Positions 9,558 to 18,419 of a DNA stretch of 64,000 bases are shown here, in pieces (within the stretch, counting starts at the first letter, position 1; the number at the start of each line of letters is the position of its first letter). The DNA is taken from NCBI GenBank assembly GCA_041391665.1, contig JAWKNO010000003.1:2046001-2110000 (forward strand), written 5' to 3'. Below the pieces are notes generated by a model. It had not been told where the DNA came from. It saw nothing but the letters and a program-made list of their open reading frames with translations, and searched no databases. The stretch is from Bacteroidia bacterium. GTDB taxonomy: Bacteria > Bacteroidota > Bacteroidia > J057. The position numbers and the translations under genes were made by a program.

Positions 9558-10112
9558 TCAGAAAGAAACCGGGACTTCGACGATTGTTTTATCCCAGGCC
9601 AGAGTCATCACTGCTTTACCAGTACCGAGAAGTTTAAACTGAATGGTAAAATTTTCGACCGTCTGGTCGGATTTCCCGGCGGGAACTTTGGTGCGGAATA
9701 CATCATGGCTTTGTTCGTAGCTGTATGCGCCCCAGTAGTCAAGGTCTTTACTAATGATGATTTCCCATTCCGTTTCGCCCGGAAGGGTGAAGAGCGAGTA
9801 GGTACCCCGTTTCAGCTTTTGGTCGCCGAGGGTAATGGTTTGATAGACTTTGATTTCCGTAGCTTCATTGGCTCCGGTGCGCCATACTTTGCCGTAGGGA
9901 ACAAGCTGTCCGAATACATCACGCCCATTTTTGGCAGGGCGGCTATAGGTTACTTTGATAATGGCTTTTTCGCCGGCTTTGCGGTCGTGCGCGAAGTTGT
10001 CGGGGAAATAGGCGATGTCGAGCGGACTTTTATCGAGACCGCGGAGCGACTGCGCCACCATAGCAAGCGGCAGAAGCGAAGAAATGACAAACAGAAGGAG
10101 GAGTTTTTTCAT
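9558..10112 (-). CDS. DUF2911 family exported protein
   Basis: The start used is the ATG at 10112, which opens a normal signal peptide (MKKLLLLFVISSLLPLAMVA); a longer in-frame start at 10181 adds 23 residues before it. The 184-residue product carries the DUF2911 core (WRTGANEATEIKVYQ, LKRGTYSLFTLPGETEWEII, WGAYSYEQSHDVFR). The biochemical function of the family is unknown. It is monocistronic and convergent with the deacetylase operon. A second DUF2911 protein with a TPR tail is encoded at 50004-51149. Confidence 0.88.
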   Translation of the reverse strand: MKKLLLLFVISSLLPLAMVAQSLRGLDKSPLDIAYFPDNFAHDRKAGEKAIIKVTYSRPAKNGRDVFGQLVPYGKVWRTGANEATEIKVYQTITLGDQKLKRGTYSLFTLPGETEWEIIISKDLDYWGAYSYEQSHDVFRTKVPAGKSDQTVENFTIQFKLLGTGKAVMTLAWDKTIVEVPVSF

Positions 10113-10274
10113 CGGAAAGGAGGTTATGGGTTTGTTGGGAAATATACGCGAGAAAAGCGCATAATTCTGTATTAAATGCAAATAGCGACCTTTTTATATC
10201 AGGATATGTAACCGATCTGACAAACGGACATTAAGGTGTTGAAACCGAAACTTCCTCAACACCAAAATCCCCAT

Positions 10275-11105
10275 ATGAAAACCAGAATATCTGCTATCCT
10301 TATTTCTGCCCTGCTTCTGATGATTGTCCTGACCGGCCTGGGCTGGTGGCTGGAAAGAAAATCTTTTGAGCAGCAGATAAGCACTCTGGAAGATGAGATA
10401 GAAAAGCAGATCACTTTCCGGAGAAATCATAATCTGGCACTACATGATTTTATGTTTCAGGAAATCCGGGATGAGGAATTGAATATGGGGAAATATACAA
10501 ATTCAGGCCTCAAAGATACACTCCGGTATATCGAATCACGCACTTCGGAAATACTGACTCAGGCAGAGACAACCCGTCTGGAAGATTTTCTGGAATGGGG
10601 AGCTGAGTTAAAAAAAATCTATTGTGCTCAGTTTCGCATGCCATCCCCATATGAAGATACGCTTACCTTTGCAGAACTGACTGATGAAAGCATCCTTCCT
10701 GTTCAGGGTCGGTTACGGGTTTTGGAGTGGGAATCGGAAGTGATTGAATTGTTGAATTGGCGGTTAGGTGTGGTTAGGTACTTTTCGCATAGATATATTG
10801 ATAATATTGCGATTCTTCCGGAAACTCCTGGTGGTTTCAAAGTAAAAGAAGGCGAAATTTTCGAAGGAAATATTTATGCCCAGTTAAAGCAGGTTTCATC
10901 ACATAATGCCTGGAAGACTACACTGGGGCGGGTTACTTCCGCTGAAAATGATCCGGTCAGAATTGTTATTCCTACAAAGGGATTACTTCCGGTCGGGCAA
11001 AAAGAAAAAGAAATAGTGTTTTCTGTTACAGGACTATTCTTCAATGATTTTGGCAGATTTGAATCGGTTACAACGAATGCTGTACTCACCGTTGTACGGG
11101 AGTAA
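10275..11105 (+). CDS. Membrane-anchored protein of unknown function, GldM-like layout
   Basis: The start at 10275 places one hydrophobic segment (residues about 6-25) at the N-terminus; the in-frame ATG at 10236 would add 13 residues. After the membrane segment comes a charged helical region (about 28-175) and then a beta-rich domain (about 185-276, with GFKVKEGEIFEGNIYAQLKQ). A short N-terminal helix anchor, helical bundle and beta domain recall GldM, the T9SS motor shaft subunit, but the length (276 residues) is only about half of GldM and I see no diagnostic motif, so this is a weak resemblance. It is followed directly by the repeat array at 11110-11505. Confidence 0.6.
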   Translation: MKTRISAILISALLLMIVLTGLGWWLERKSFEQQISTLEDEIEKQITFRRNHNLALHDFMFQEIRDEELNMGKYTNSGLKDTLRYIESRTSEILTQAETTRLEDFLEWGAELKKIYCAQFRMPSPYEDTLTFAELTDESILPVQGRLRVLEWESEVIELLNWRLGVVRYFSHRYIDNIAILPETPGGFKVKEGEIFEGNIYAQLKQVSSHNAWKTTLGRVTSAENDPVRIVIPTKGLLPVGQKEKEIVFSVTGLFFNDFGRFESVTTNAVLTVVRE

Positions 11106-11109
11106 AAAT

Positions 11110-11505
11110 CCTTTTCCTCTGCGTGAACCGGATAATCAGTGATCGGAGATCAGTTCCATTACTTTGAACGCAGATTACGCTGATCACGCTGATTAACGCA
11201 GAGAGTACCTTGCCTTCCTTTGCGTCTGCCCGTGCAGATGCGATTCCTTTGCGTACTCTGCGTGAACCATCACGATGTTGATCGGAGATCATCTCCCTGC
11301 CTTTGAACGCAGATTACGCAGAGTACCACGCAGAGTAACGCAGATGCCTTTGCGTCTGCCCGTGCAGATGCGATTCCTTTGCGTACTCTGCGTGAACCAT
11401 CACGATGTTGATCGGAGATCACCCCCTGTTTTGGAACGCAGATTACGCAGAGTACCACGCAGAGTAACGCAGATGCCTTTGCGTCTGCCCGTGCAGATGC
11501 GATTA
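11110..11505. repeat. Tandem ~130-bp intergenic repeats, about three copies
   Basis: Copies begin at 11163, 11302 and 11430 (the last partial), each opening with tttgaacgcagattacgc or tttggaacgcagattacgc. A partial unit precedes them from about 11119. The shared core contains gcgtctgcccgtgcagatgc, a near-perfect hairpin, and the inverted pair acgcagagtac/gtactctgcgt. Short open frames across it repeat the same nonsense peptide and are not genes. The array fills the gap between the convergent genes ending at 11105 and 11514, where it could also act as a two-way transcription barrier (inference). Related 'ctctgcgt' repeats are common in Bacteroidota genomes. Confidence 0.85.
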
Positions 11506-11513
11506 CTTCCTGC

Positions 11514-12248
11514 CTACTCCCCCATCAGATTCAACAAACTGTCTGCCTGGGCTGAGCGGTAATGCGAGCTGCCGCTGATCTCCGTCAGGGTCTGGCGTGC
11601 GGCCTCTGTCTCCCCGCCGAGCAACTGGTTGAGGGCCAGCCGCCACTGCGCGGCATCTCTGAAAGGTGAATCCTGGGCCAGGATGGTAAATATCTCTGTC
11701 GCTTCTTTGTATCGCCCGGTCTGGCTCAGGCATTCGCCCAGAAGGAGGCCGGTCTGGGGTTCGGCACTATCGGCATACATATCCTGAAGCAGGGGAGTGG
11801 CCAGTGCATATTCTCCTGCCTGATAATACCGGTAGGCAGAATCTTTCAGCACCGAGTCGGCTCCCGCACCACGGGGAACAGAAAGCGGATAGGAGTCCAG
11901 GTAGTTCATCGCCAGTTGCTCTGCGGTAACTTCTTTTTTCCAGGGAGAAACCCAGACAAGAATCAGCAGGGCGATAGCAGCAGCTACTGCACTGGCAATC
12001 CACATCGGACGGGAAATCGTTCGCACCCTGGTATCTGTGCGAAGCACATCTTTCATCCGGATCTTTTCTTCGGCTCTGGCCGAAGCGCGAAAAATATTGA
12101 CCCGCAACTGTTGCTCACGAAACAGGGTTGCAAAATCAGCATCCGTCTGAATCCTTGTTTCAACTACTGATTTATCTGCCTCCGAAAGGTCGCCAGCCAG
12201 GTAGTCCGATATAATCAAAAGGTCATTTTCCATAAGGGCGGGGTTCAT
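11514..12248 (-). CDS. Anti-sigma-factor-like membrane protein with TPR domain
   Basis: A 244-residue protein. The N-terminal 80 residues are cytosolic and resemble the zinc-less anti-sigma domain (SDYLAGDLSEADKSVVETRI). A transmembrane helix lies at about 82-101, and the outer part (about 115-240) has TPR-like helices (LLLGECLSQTGRYKEATEIF). It overlaps the upstream ECF sigma gene by 26 bp, or by 11 bp if the in-frame ATG at 12233 is used. This fits a sigma/anti-sigma pair in which the periplasmic TPR part senses something. The canonical HxxxCxxC zinc motif is absent, so the anti-sigma assignment rests on position and layout. Confidence 0.7.
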   Translation of the reverse strand: MNPALMENDLLIISDYLAGDLSEADKSVVETRIQTDADFATLFREQQLRVNIFRASARAEEKIRMKDVLRTDTRVRTISRPMWIASAVAAAIALLILVWVSPWKKEVTAEQLAMNYLDSYPLSVPRGAGADSVLKDSAYRYYQAGEYALATPLLQDMYADSAEPQTGLLLGECLSQTGRYKEATEIFTILAQDSPFRDAAQWRLALNQLLGGETEAARQTLTEISGSSHYRSAQADSLLNLMGE

Positions 12249-12813
12249 TTTGTTCGATTAGTTTTACCCATTGCTGATAGCAGCGGTGGCGGGTAACTTT
12301 GACCACTTCCGGACTGGCAAAATTCATCATTTGGGCGATTTCTTTCTGAGGCCTTTCTTCTATATAAACATACGTGAGGAGTTGTCTGCACTTTTCTCCC
12401 AGGCTCATAAGGGCTGATTTTACCCGGCTTACCTGTTCTTTTATCCATTCTTTATCCTCTTCTTCCTTTTGTGGGTCATGAGCGGAGAGAAGGAAAAACT
12501 GGCGTTCAATCTCACTTTCCGGATTCCCCCACCGGTTTTTTGCCCGGTTGAGGTCTCGCCAGAGGTTCCAGCATATACCAAACATATATGTTTTTATATT
12601 CGTCAGTTGCACCAGTTTCCCCGACAGAATATTTTCCCGAAAGATCAACATTGCATCCATAAAAATATCTTCAGCATCAGCCATTTCACAACTGGTCTTC
12701 TTGATTAAGGTCCTGACACAATAGCGGTTGGTCTCCTGAAAAACAAGCCGCAGCCCGCTGTCCTCTCCGCTTCGTATCTGTCTGACCAGTCGCTCAAATA
12801 ATTCTTGGTTCAT
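12223..12813 (-). CDS. ECF-type RNA polymerase sigma factor
   Basis: A 196-residue sigma-70 family protein. Region 2 covers about residues 5-95 (AEDIFMDAMLIFRENILSGK, then IKTYMFGICWNLWRDLNR). Region 4 covers about 130-185 with the helix-turn-helix (RPQKEIAQMMNFASPEVVKV). There is no region 1.1 or 3, as expected for the ECF group. It is translated just before, and overlapping, the TPR anti-sigma-like gene, so the pair is probably co-regulated. Its target promoters cannot be read from this window. Confidence 0.9.
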   Translation of the reverse strand: MNQELFERLVRQIRSGEDSGLRLVFQETNRYCVRTLIKKTSCEMADAEDIFMDAMLIFRENILSGKLVQLTNIKTYMFGICWNLWRDLNRAKNRWGNPESEIERQFFLLSAHDPQKEEEDKEWIKEQVSRVKSALMSLGEKCRQLLTYVYIEERPQKEIAQMMNFASPEVVKVTRHRCYQQWVKLIEQNEPRPYGK

Positions 12814-12917
12814 AGTATCGGAGAAAAGCTTTTCCGCCAGTTCGGAAAAGCATTTCCGAAATTAACAAATTCTCCGGCACGTGCGACATATCCCGTGCAA
12901 ACCTGCATATAATTGGT

Positions 12918-13631
12918 TCAGGAACGCCTGATTCGGTACGTCATTCCCCAGTAAAAATCGCCGACGCCCTGCCATTGGTTGTTTTGTGGTAGAATGCTTT
13001 TCTGGGGTACGAAACTGCGTGTCAAGTATCCATTTAATCCCAGGCCCAGTGTTCGCTCTGAATGTACGTCGAGGTGCCCGCCCAACTCCAGCACATGATC
13101 GGCAAGTGCCTGTGTGGAGGGAGTATTGGCACCCTCTTTTACAGAAGCCCAAATGACGGGGGCATAGGTGATTCGCAGGGCGGTTGTGCCGTAGAGCCCG
13201 TCTGTCAGACTGGCTGCATAGGTGTATGTAGGCAAAACCGTCAGCGCAAGCTGTACTCGTGTGGTTTTTTGTTCGCCCGAAGTCTGGGTTTTTACCCGAA
13301 GATGTGCCCCTGTGCCCATAAAAGCGCGCTTAATGGTGACGGGTTTGTACATACCTGCGATAATCTGGTAGTTGTCAAATTTATACATCTCGGCGAGCGG
13401 AAACCTGATCTCTGCAGACAGGTCGGTAAATGTTTTACCAAAGTCGCGGTAGGTATAACCTCCACCCAAAAAGGGTTTTTTATCCTGCCAGGCAATAGAA
13501 AAGAAAAACGTATGGGTTCCAATGGTCTGATAACCAAAAAAAGATTGTGCGTGCAGGGAAGGACTATTGAGGAGGCTAAAGCCTAACAGAAAAAGGCAGA
13601 ATCCGTATCTAAAAAACTGTGATTTATTCAT
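12918..13631 (-). CDS. Outer-membrane beta-barrel-like protein, unknown
   Basis: A 237-residue exported protein with a signal peptide (about residues 1-29, ending LHAQ). The remainder alternates hydrophobic and polar residues with many aromatics (FFGYQTIGTHTFFFSIAWQD) and ends in an arginine-rich strand (WGMTYRIRRS), as in small outer-membrane barrels. No family is recognised. It is the third gene of a minus-strand group after the subtilase and the PorV-like gene (gap 35 bp). Confidence 0.65.
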   Translation of the reverse strand: MNKSQFFRYGFCLFLLGFSLLNSPSLHAQSFFGYQTIGTHTFFFSIAWQDKKPFLGGGYTYRDFGKTFTDLSAEIRFPLAEMYKFDNYQIIAGMYKPVTIKRAFMGTGAHLRVKTQTSGEQKTTRVQLALTVLPTYTYAASLTDGLYGTTALRITYAPVIWASVKEGANTPSTQALADHVLELGGHLDVHSERTLGLGLNGYLTRSFVPQKSILPQNNQWQGVGDFYWGMTYRIRRS

Positions 13632-13666
13632 AATGATCGATAATTAGTGGTTGGTTTGACAGAAAA

Positions 13667-14737
13667 CTATGCACCCACCGGCCATACCAGCCGCAATCCG
13701 AAAGTCCGCATATTGGACAGGCGTGTACCTCCAAAGGTATAGGAGGGGGGTTCGAGGCTCACGTAGTCGAGATGCACGTCGAAGGGCACCGTGCCATCTG
13801 TAAGTGTTTGCAGTGGTATCTGAAAACCAAACCCATAGGTAAAATTGGACAGACGCGGTTTGTTGGTAGAAAGCCCTCCATCGTCGCTATTGAGACTGAG
13901 ATAACCCAGTCTCAGAGAAAATACATTCCACACCCTCGCTTCCGCTCCCATAAGAATTCCTGTACGATAGGCATTATTCAATACGTCCTGAAATTCGGCG
14001 GTAAAAGTAAGTTCAAGCGGACCGGTTCCCGCTCCGGGCAGGGTAATTTCCGTTTCTGCGATATAAGCAGCGCCGATACGGGCTACTACGGGAAATTCGC
14101 TGGTAGCCTCATCGCCCAGGGGACTGGCAAATGTTATGGATGACTTCGCTGCATTGTTGACACTGGCGCCAAACTGAAGGTGTTGTTTTGGGTTTATCTC
14201 CAGACGATATAGTGCTCCGGCATCGATATGCAGTGCATTAAACGTAGAGACGTCATCGAAAAACTTCATGCGGTACAAGTTGGCGTTAATGCCGACATGA
14301 AGTCCTTTCACCGGCTCCATTGCCGCTGTAAGGGCAATATTGGTGCTTTTAGGTTTGTCCAAAGGATAATCTACATTGTTGATATCAACTTTAAATGTAG
14401 TAGGCCCCACAGCCATTTGATTTACGCTTATGGCCGCTACCAGATTCGGGCGAATCCGGCGGGCATATCCGGCATAATAGTAGTCGGAATTGCTGAGCAA
14501 ATAAAAAGGTGCCGAAGTCGAAAGTGCAACTTCCTGATCTTCGATAATACCTATGCCAGCAGGGTTGAAAAACTGGGAGGCAACGCTACCGCCGACAGCA
14601 ACATTGGCCCGTCCCATCGCTTCTACCCGGGCGTTGGGCAGGTTACCAAAAAAGTACTCCTGCTGGAAAAAGTAACTGTATTGCGCTGAAAGCGGATGTG
14701 CTGCAAGAAGAAAAATGCCAAACAGTAATCGTCTCAT
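13667..14737 (-). CDS. PorV/PorQ-like outer-membrane beta-barrel protein
   Basis: A 356-residue protein with a signal peptide (residues 1-18). The N-terminal part (ARVEAMGRANVAVGGSVASQ, then FFNPAGIG) matches the conserved beginning of the PorV/PorQ and UPF0164 barrels related to FadL, in which a glycine-rich 'aNPAgl' segment follows the first strand. PorV shuttles T9SS cargo to the attachment complex, but many paralogues of unknown role exist and this one is not claimed as PorV itself. It starts 6 bp after the subtilase gene, so cargo and barrel are probably co-transcribed. Confidence 0.75.
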   Translation of the reverse strand: MRRLLFGIFLLAAHPLSAQYSYFFQQEYFFGNLPNARVEAMGRANVAVGGSVASQFFNPAGIGIIEDQEVALSTSAPFYLLSNSDYYYAGYARRIRPNLVAAISVNQMAVGPTTFKVDINNVDYPLDKPKSTNIALTAAMEPVKGLHVGINANLYRMKFFDDVSTFNALHIDAGALYRLEINPKQHLQFGASVNNAAKSSITFASPLGDEATSEFPVVARIGAAYIAETEITLPGAGTGPLELTFTAEFQDVLNNAYRTGILMGAEARVWNVFSLRLGYLSLNSDDGGLSTNKPRLSNFTYGFGFQIPLQTLTDGTVPFDVHLDYVSLEPPSYTFGGTRLSNMRTFGLRLVWPVGA

Positions 14738-14743
14738 AATCCG

Positions 14744-16630
14744 TTAATTTTTAAGAATTTTGAAAAAACTCACCCGGCTGCCTGCCTTCACCGAAAGCAT
14801 ATACAGACCGGGTGCAACATTGGGGAAAATCATTTGTCCGGATGATTGATTTATATTAAATGAAGAAATCCGTCTTCCTTGCGTGTCGAGCAGGTCGATT
14901 TGGGCAGGTTCGCGGGAAGTAAATGTTTCCCATTCGTAGTTCACCTCTCCTGTTGTCGGATTGGGGAAAAACCGAATGCCCATTTCTGCCAGGCTTGTCT
15001 GCTCCAGACCGAGGGTATTGTAGGTCGCCTGTATTGCTGCGTAGGCGTCGAGTTTTCCATAACCCCATTCCGGGTTCGGAGTAGTGCCTGTAAAAGCGTC
15101 TGACCGGGCGCTCTGGTGCAGGATGTCGCGTACCTGATCCACAGTGAGATTGGGATTGACTTCGAGCATAAGGGCGATCACCCCTGTGAGTGTTGGCGCG
15201 GCTCCGCTGACGGCGTTCTGAAGGCCATACATTCCGCCACTTCCCTGTATCATATTAAACCGAAACTGTGAATAATAGGTATTGGGGCTGTAAGCGCCTA
15301 TACTCAGTTCGCCGGGCACTGCGATATCCACACCGAGTCGCCCGTCAAGTGTCGGCCCGGCGCTGCTACCCAACCAGAGGTCGCCGACGGCGCCCTGCCC
15401 GCCGCGGTTTCGGGGTATGTTGTCGAGATCGACATAGGTAGAATCAAAGACATAGTCGGTCGGAACAATGATATTAAACGCTGCGGCAAAATCGTTGATA
15501 CTTCCTCCGGGGAAAACATGGTTCTGAAAATAGTTATTACTGTGAAAGTTTGATGGATTCAGGCTGGCGAAGTATTTTCCGTTGACAATAGTATTGCCTT
15601 TCAGAAAAATACGGTAAACACCTGTATCTCCGGAGAAATCGATCATAATCTGCCGCTGCCCGTTATCGGATCCATAGAAATCCACATCTCCTCCCCTGTG
15701 ATAGTAATTGATGCCTGCTCCGCTCCAGTTGGAAGCGTTTTGATTGGTAGTTGGGGTAGGCAGATTACCCGAACTGGGTCCGACCGGTGGGTCGATAAAT
15801 ACGCCGAGCCGGTCATCGCCACTGTACCAAATCTCCATCCGCAGGTTGCCGCCAACGCCCTTCCGGAATATCAGTTCGGAGGTGCTGTCCTGGGCTACTG
15901 TATCTGCTGCACGGTTGGCGCCGCCGCCATCATCGCCCACACCGCAAACGAAAATCCGGCCCGGGCCGCCAAAGTCTTCCATCGCGCGGCTGATTTCGCT
16001 GCTTCCGTCAGTAGGCCCGCCGATCGAACCCAGATTCATGAGCGCAACAACGGGTAGCCCCAGTTCAATGCTTTTATCTTTGACAAACTGTATCGCTACT
16101 GGCAAATACGCGGGGTTGTAAAACCCGGCTTGTCCGGCAATATTGCCGGTCGCAGGGAACGCATCATGGGTTACTTTGACTGCAATGATTGTCGCTCCGG
16201 GTGCTGCGCCCCGGTAAGGTGCACCCGGCATAGCACTGCCGTCTCCCGCGGCGATTCCTGTGCAGGCTGTTCCGTGGCCAAACCGGTCGGTCGAGCCCAG
16301 CGGTGTTCCGGCTGTAAGGGCTGCGTCAATCTGGGCACGGGTGAATATGGTTCCTATGCCATAGGGATTATTGGGTGCATTGGCGCCCGAGGTATTGATC
16401 ATATCGTAGATATAGGCAATGCGTGTTTTGCCGTTTTCATCGATAAAATCTGGGTGGGTGTAGTCAATTCCCCTTTCGATCATCGCGACGATGGCACCGT
16501 CGCCGGTAAGATTGTACTGCTGATACACCTGGTCGAGGCGGGTTTCAGCGCGAAGGTTGTCACCCTGAGTTTGGGAAAAACCGACTATGCAGATTCCAAA
16601 GAAAAGAAGAGAGAGAGAAAACTTTTTCAT
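14744..16630 (-). CDS. Subtilisin-like (S8) serine peptidase with T9SS type A domain; catalytic Asp position reads Glu
   Basis: A 628-residue protein with a signal peptide (residues 1-19). The S8 fold is clear: GHGTACTGIAAG with His119 and VSGAAPTLTGVIALML with Ser475. The first motif reads IVAMIERGIDYTHPDF, so the position normally held by catalytic Asp (IDTG or MDRG in relatives) is Glu52; the codon is GAA at 16475-16477. Activity may be reduced or lost, though Glu could in part replace Asp. The C-terminus has a T9SS type A domain (FFPNPTTGEVNYEW, then VAPGLYMLSV). A PorV-like barrel gene follows after 6 bp. Confidence 0.88.
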   Translation of the reverse strand: MKKFSLSLLFFGICIVGFSQTQGDNLRAETRLDQVYQQYNLTGDGAIVAMIERGIDYTHPDFIDENGKTRIAYIYDMINTSGANAPNNPYGIGTIFTRAQIDAALTAGTPLGSTDRFGHGTACTGIAAGDGSAMPGAPYRGAAPGATIIAVKVTHDAFPATGNIAGQAGFYNPAYLPVAIQFVKDKSIELGLPVVALMNLGSIGGPTDGSSEISRAMEDFGGPGRIFVCGVGDDGGGANRAADTVAQDSTSELIFRKGVGGNLRMEIWYSGDDRLGVFIDPPVGPSSGNLPTPTTNQNASNWSGAGINYYHRGGDVDFYGSDNGQRQIMIDFSGDTGVYRIFLKGNTIVNGKYFASLNPSNFHSNNYFQNHVFPGGSINDFAAAFNIIVPTDYVFDSTYVDLDNIPRNRGGQGAVGDLWLGSSAGPTLDGRLGVDIAVPGELSIGAYSPNTYYSQFRFNMIQGSGGMYGLQNAVSGAAPTLTGVIALMLEVNPNLTVDQVRDILHQSARSDAFTGTTPNPEWGYGKLDAYAAIQATYNTLGLEQTSLAEMGIRFFPNPTTGEVNYEWETFTSREPAQIDLLDTQGRRISSFNINQSSGQMIFPNVAPGLYMLSVKAGSRVSFFKILKN

Positions 16631-16862
16631 AGATTCTGATTTTTATTTCATGGAAGATTTCCACTAAGATTAGGTGTTTTTACTCAGGAAAAAATCGCGA
16701 AAAATCGTAGCGGCTTTCTTTGGTTATATCCGGCAATGTATTAATGGGGTAAAAGGTTAACAGATTTGCGGGCTTATCTGCAATTTTTTTTAGATCAATG
16801 CTTCGACTGTGAATTTTCCGCACAAAATAATGCCCTCTCAGCACCTGTCCGGCTTTATGGCG

Positions 16863-18419
16863 TTATTTCCATACTTTCAAAAAGGTTTGTCCCGATCCCG
16901 TTATGATTTGTACGATATATAGCCCATCGGTCAATTCTGTCGGGAAATGAAGATTCATCTCGTGTTTTCCTGCCGGATATGATTGTTTCTCATAAATGGA
17001 AATCCGCCTTCCCTGACTATCAAACAAACTTACCTCCACCCTCTGTGGTTCACGCAACGAAAAAGTAAGCACAGCCTGCTCTTTCACAGGGTTGGGATAT
17101 ACTTTTACAGAGCCTACCTCAAATTGATTGCGATCAATGCCCACATTGCTGTCGGTGATATACCGCGCAAGTGCAAAGTTATTTCCTGCTCCGCCTGCCG
17201 CTACTACTTTCCCATCTGCCTGCACTGCCAGAGCATTGATCTGGGAAAAATCAGAACCAAAAGATGTGAGTACCATCCCTCCATTATTCGGTACGCCATC
17301 GGTAAATGTGCTGTCGAGTTGGCCATTCGTGTTAATCCTGACAAGAGAAAACTCACCTGCCGCACCAAAGCCACCCATGATGTATTTCCCATCGGGAAGC
17401 ACGACAAGACCCGCGTTATGAGACCAGCTTCCCAGACTAAATATTGCCCTTCCATTAGTTCCAAATGTGGGATCCATACTGCCGTCGGGATTCATACGGG
17501 CGATGGCAAAACTTAGCAGCCCCAGATAATGAGCATGTCCAGCAACAACGATTTTCCCGCTGGGTAATACAGCTACTGCATTTGCCCATTCCACAAACCC
17601 TGTAAACCGGATGGTCTGTTTTCCGCCAGTGCCAAAACTTGCATCCAATGTACCGTCGGGCATATATCTTGCCACGGCAAAGGCTTCGTCATAAGGAGGG
17701 AGAAGATGATAGCCACGGCCAACCACAACGATTTTCCGGTCAGACTGAATTGCCATAGCATAAGCAGTTTCATACTTATCGTCAAAATCGGTGATCGCAA
17801 TTCCATTTGTACCAAAAGTAGAATCCGGGAGGCCCGAAGAAGTGTAACGCACCAGAACAAAATTGGCATCATCTCCAGATCCTACTCCGCCCGCAGCTAA
17901 AATCTTTCCATCGGGTTGAAGCGCGATTGCCGCCAGTTTATCCTGATTGGTTCCCAGATTAGTGGTTGTTACCCCGAAGAACGTCCCAAATTCATTATCA
18001 AGTGAAGCATTGGGCATATATCGTGCAATAGCAAAATCTAAATTAGCGCCGGTTTTTCGCGTACCTGCAGCGAGGATTTTCCCATCAGGTTGTACGGCAA
18101 GTGCCTTGATTTCATCAAATCCTCCGATGCTGGTCTGGTTAAGTCCGCCCGTACCAAAACCAGGATCGAGACTTCCATCGGGGAGATACATGGCGAAAGC
18201 GAAATCAGTATCAGAGAAATTGGTAGTGCTCGTATAACCTGCAGCCAGTATGCGTCCATCAGGCAGGATCTTCAGAGCATTTGCCATGTCATTTCTGCCG
18301 TAAAAATCGGTTGTCAACCTACCGGCGTTTCCAAAAGTCTGATCAAGACTGCCGGGCTGGGCTACAATGAGTTTTACCAAACACAATGCAGCAAAAAGAA
18401 AAGAAGCTATATGGTTCAT
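16863..18419 (-). CDS. Delta-60 repeat protein with T9SS type A sorting domain
   Basis: A 518-residue protein with a signal peptide (residues 1-20). About six to seven delta-60 repeats follow, each with the pattern DGSLDPGFGTGGL followed by ALAVQPDGKILAAG, which build a propeller-like fold. The C-terminal T9SS type A domain begins near residue 435 (VKVYPNPVKEQAVLTF, then LTDGLYIVQI). No catalytic site is visible; binding or structural display at the surface is inferred. The 232 bp between it and the subtilase gene contain no gene and are probably the subtilase promoter region. Confidence 0.9.
   Translation of the reverse strand: MNHIASFLFAALCLVKLIVAQPGSLDQTFGNAGRLTTDFYGRNDMANALKILPDGRILAAGYTSTTNFSDTDFAFAMYLPDGSLDPGFGTGGLNQTSIGGFDEIKALAVQPDGKILAAGTRKTGANLDFAIARYMPNASLDNEFGTFFGVTTTNLGTNQDKLAAIALQPDGKILAAGGVGSGDDANFVLVRYTSSGLPDSTFGTNGIAITDFDDKYETAYAMAIQSDRKIVVVGRGYHLLPPYDEAFAVARYMPDGTLDASFGTGGKQTIRFTGFVEWANAVAVLPSGKIVVAGHAHYLGLLSFAIARMNPDGSMDPTFGTNGRAIFSLGSWSHNAGLVVLPDGKYIMGGFGAAGEFSLVRINTNGQLDSTFTDGVPNNGGMVLTSFGSDFSQINALAVQADGKVVAAGGAGNNFALARYITDSNVGIDRNQFEVGSVKVYPNPVKEQAVLTFSLREPQRVEVSLFDSQGRRISIYEKQSYPAGKHEMNLHFPTELTDGLYIVQIITGSGQTFLKVWK

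Noticed and set aside
11270..11562. Small genes inside the 130-bp repeats
   Set aside because: Frames on both strands repeat the same peptide once per DNA repeat and are explained by the repeat itself.
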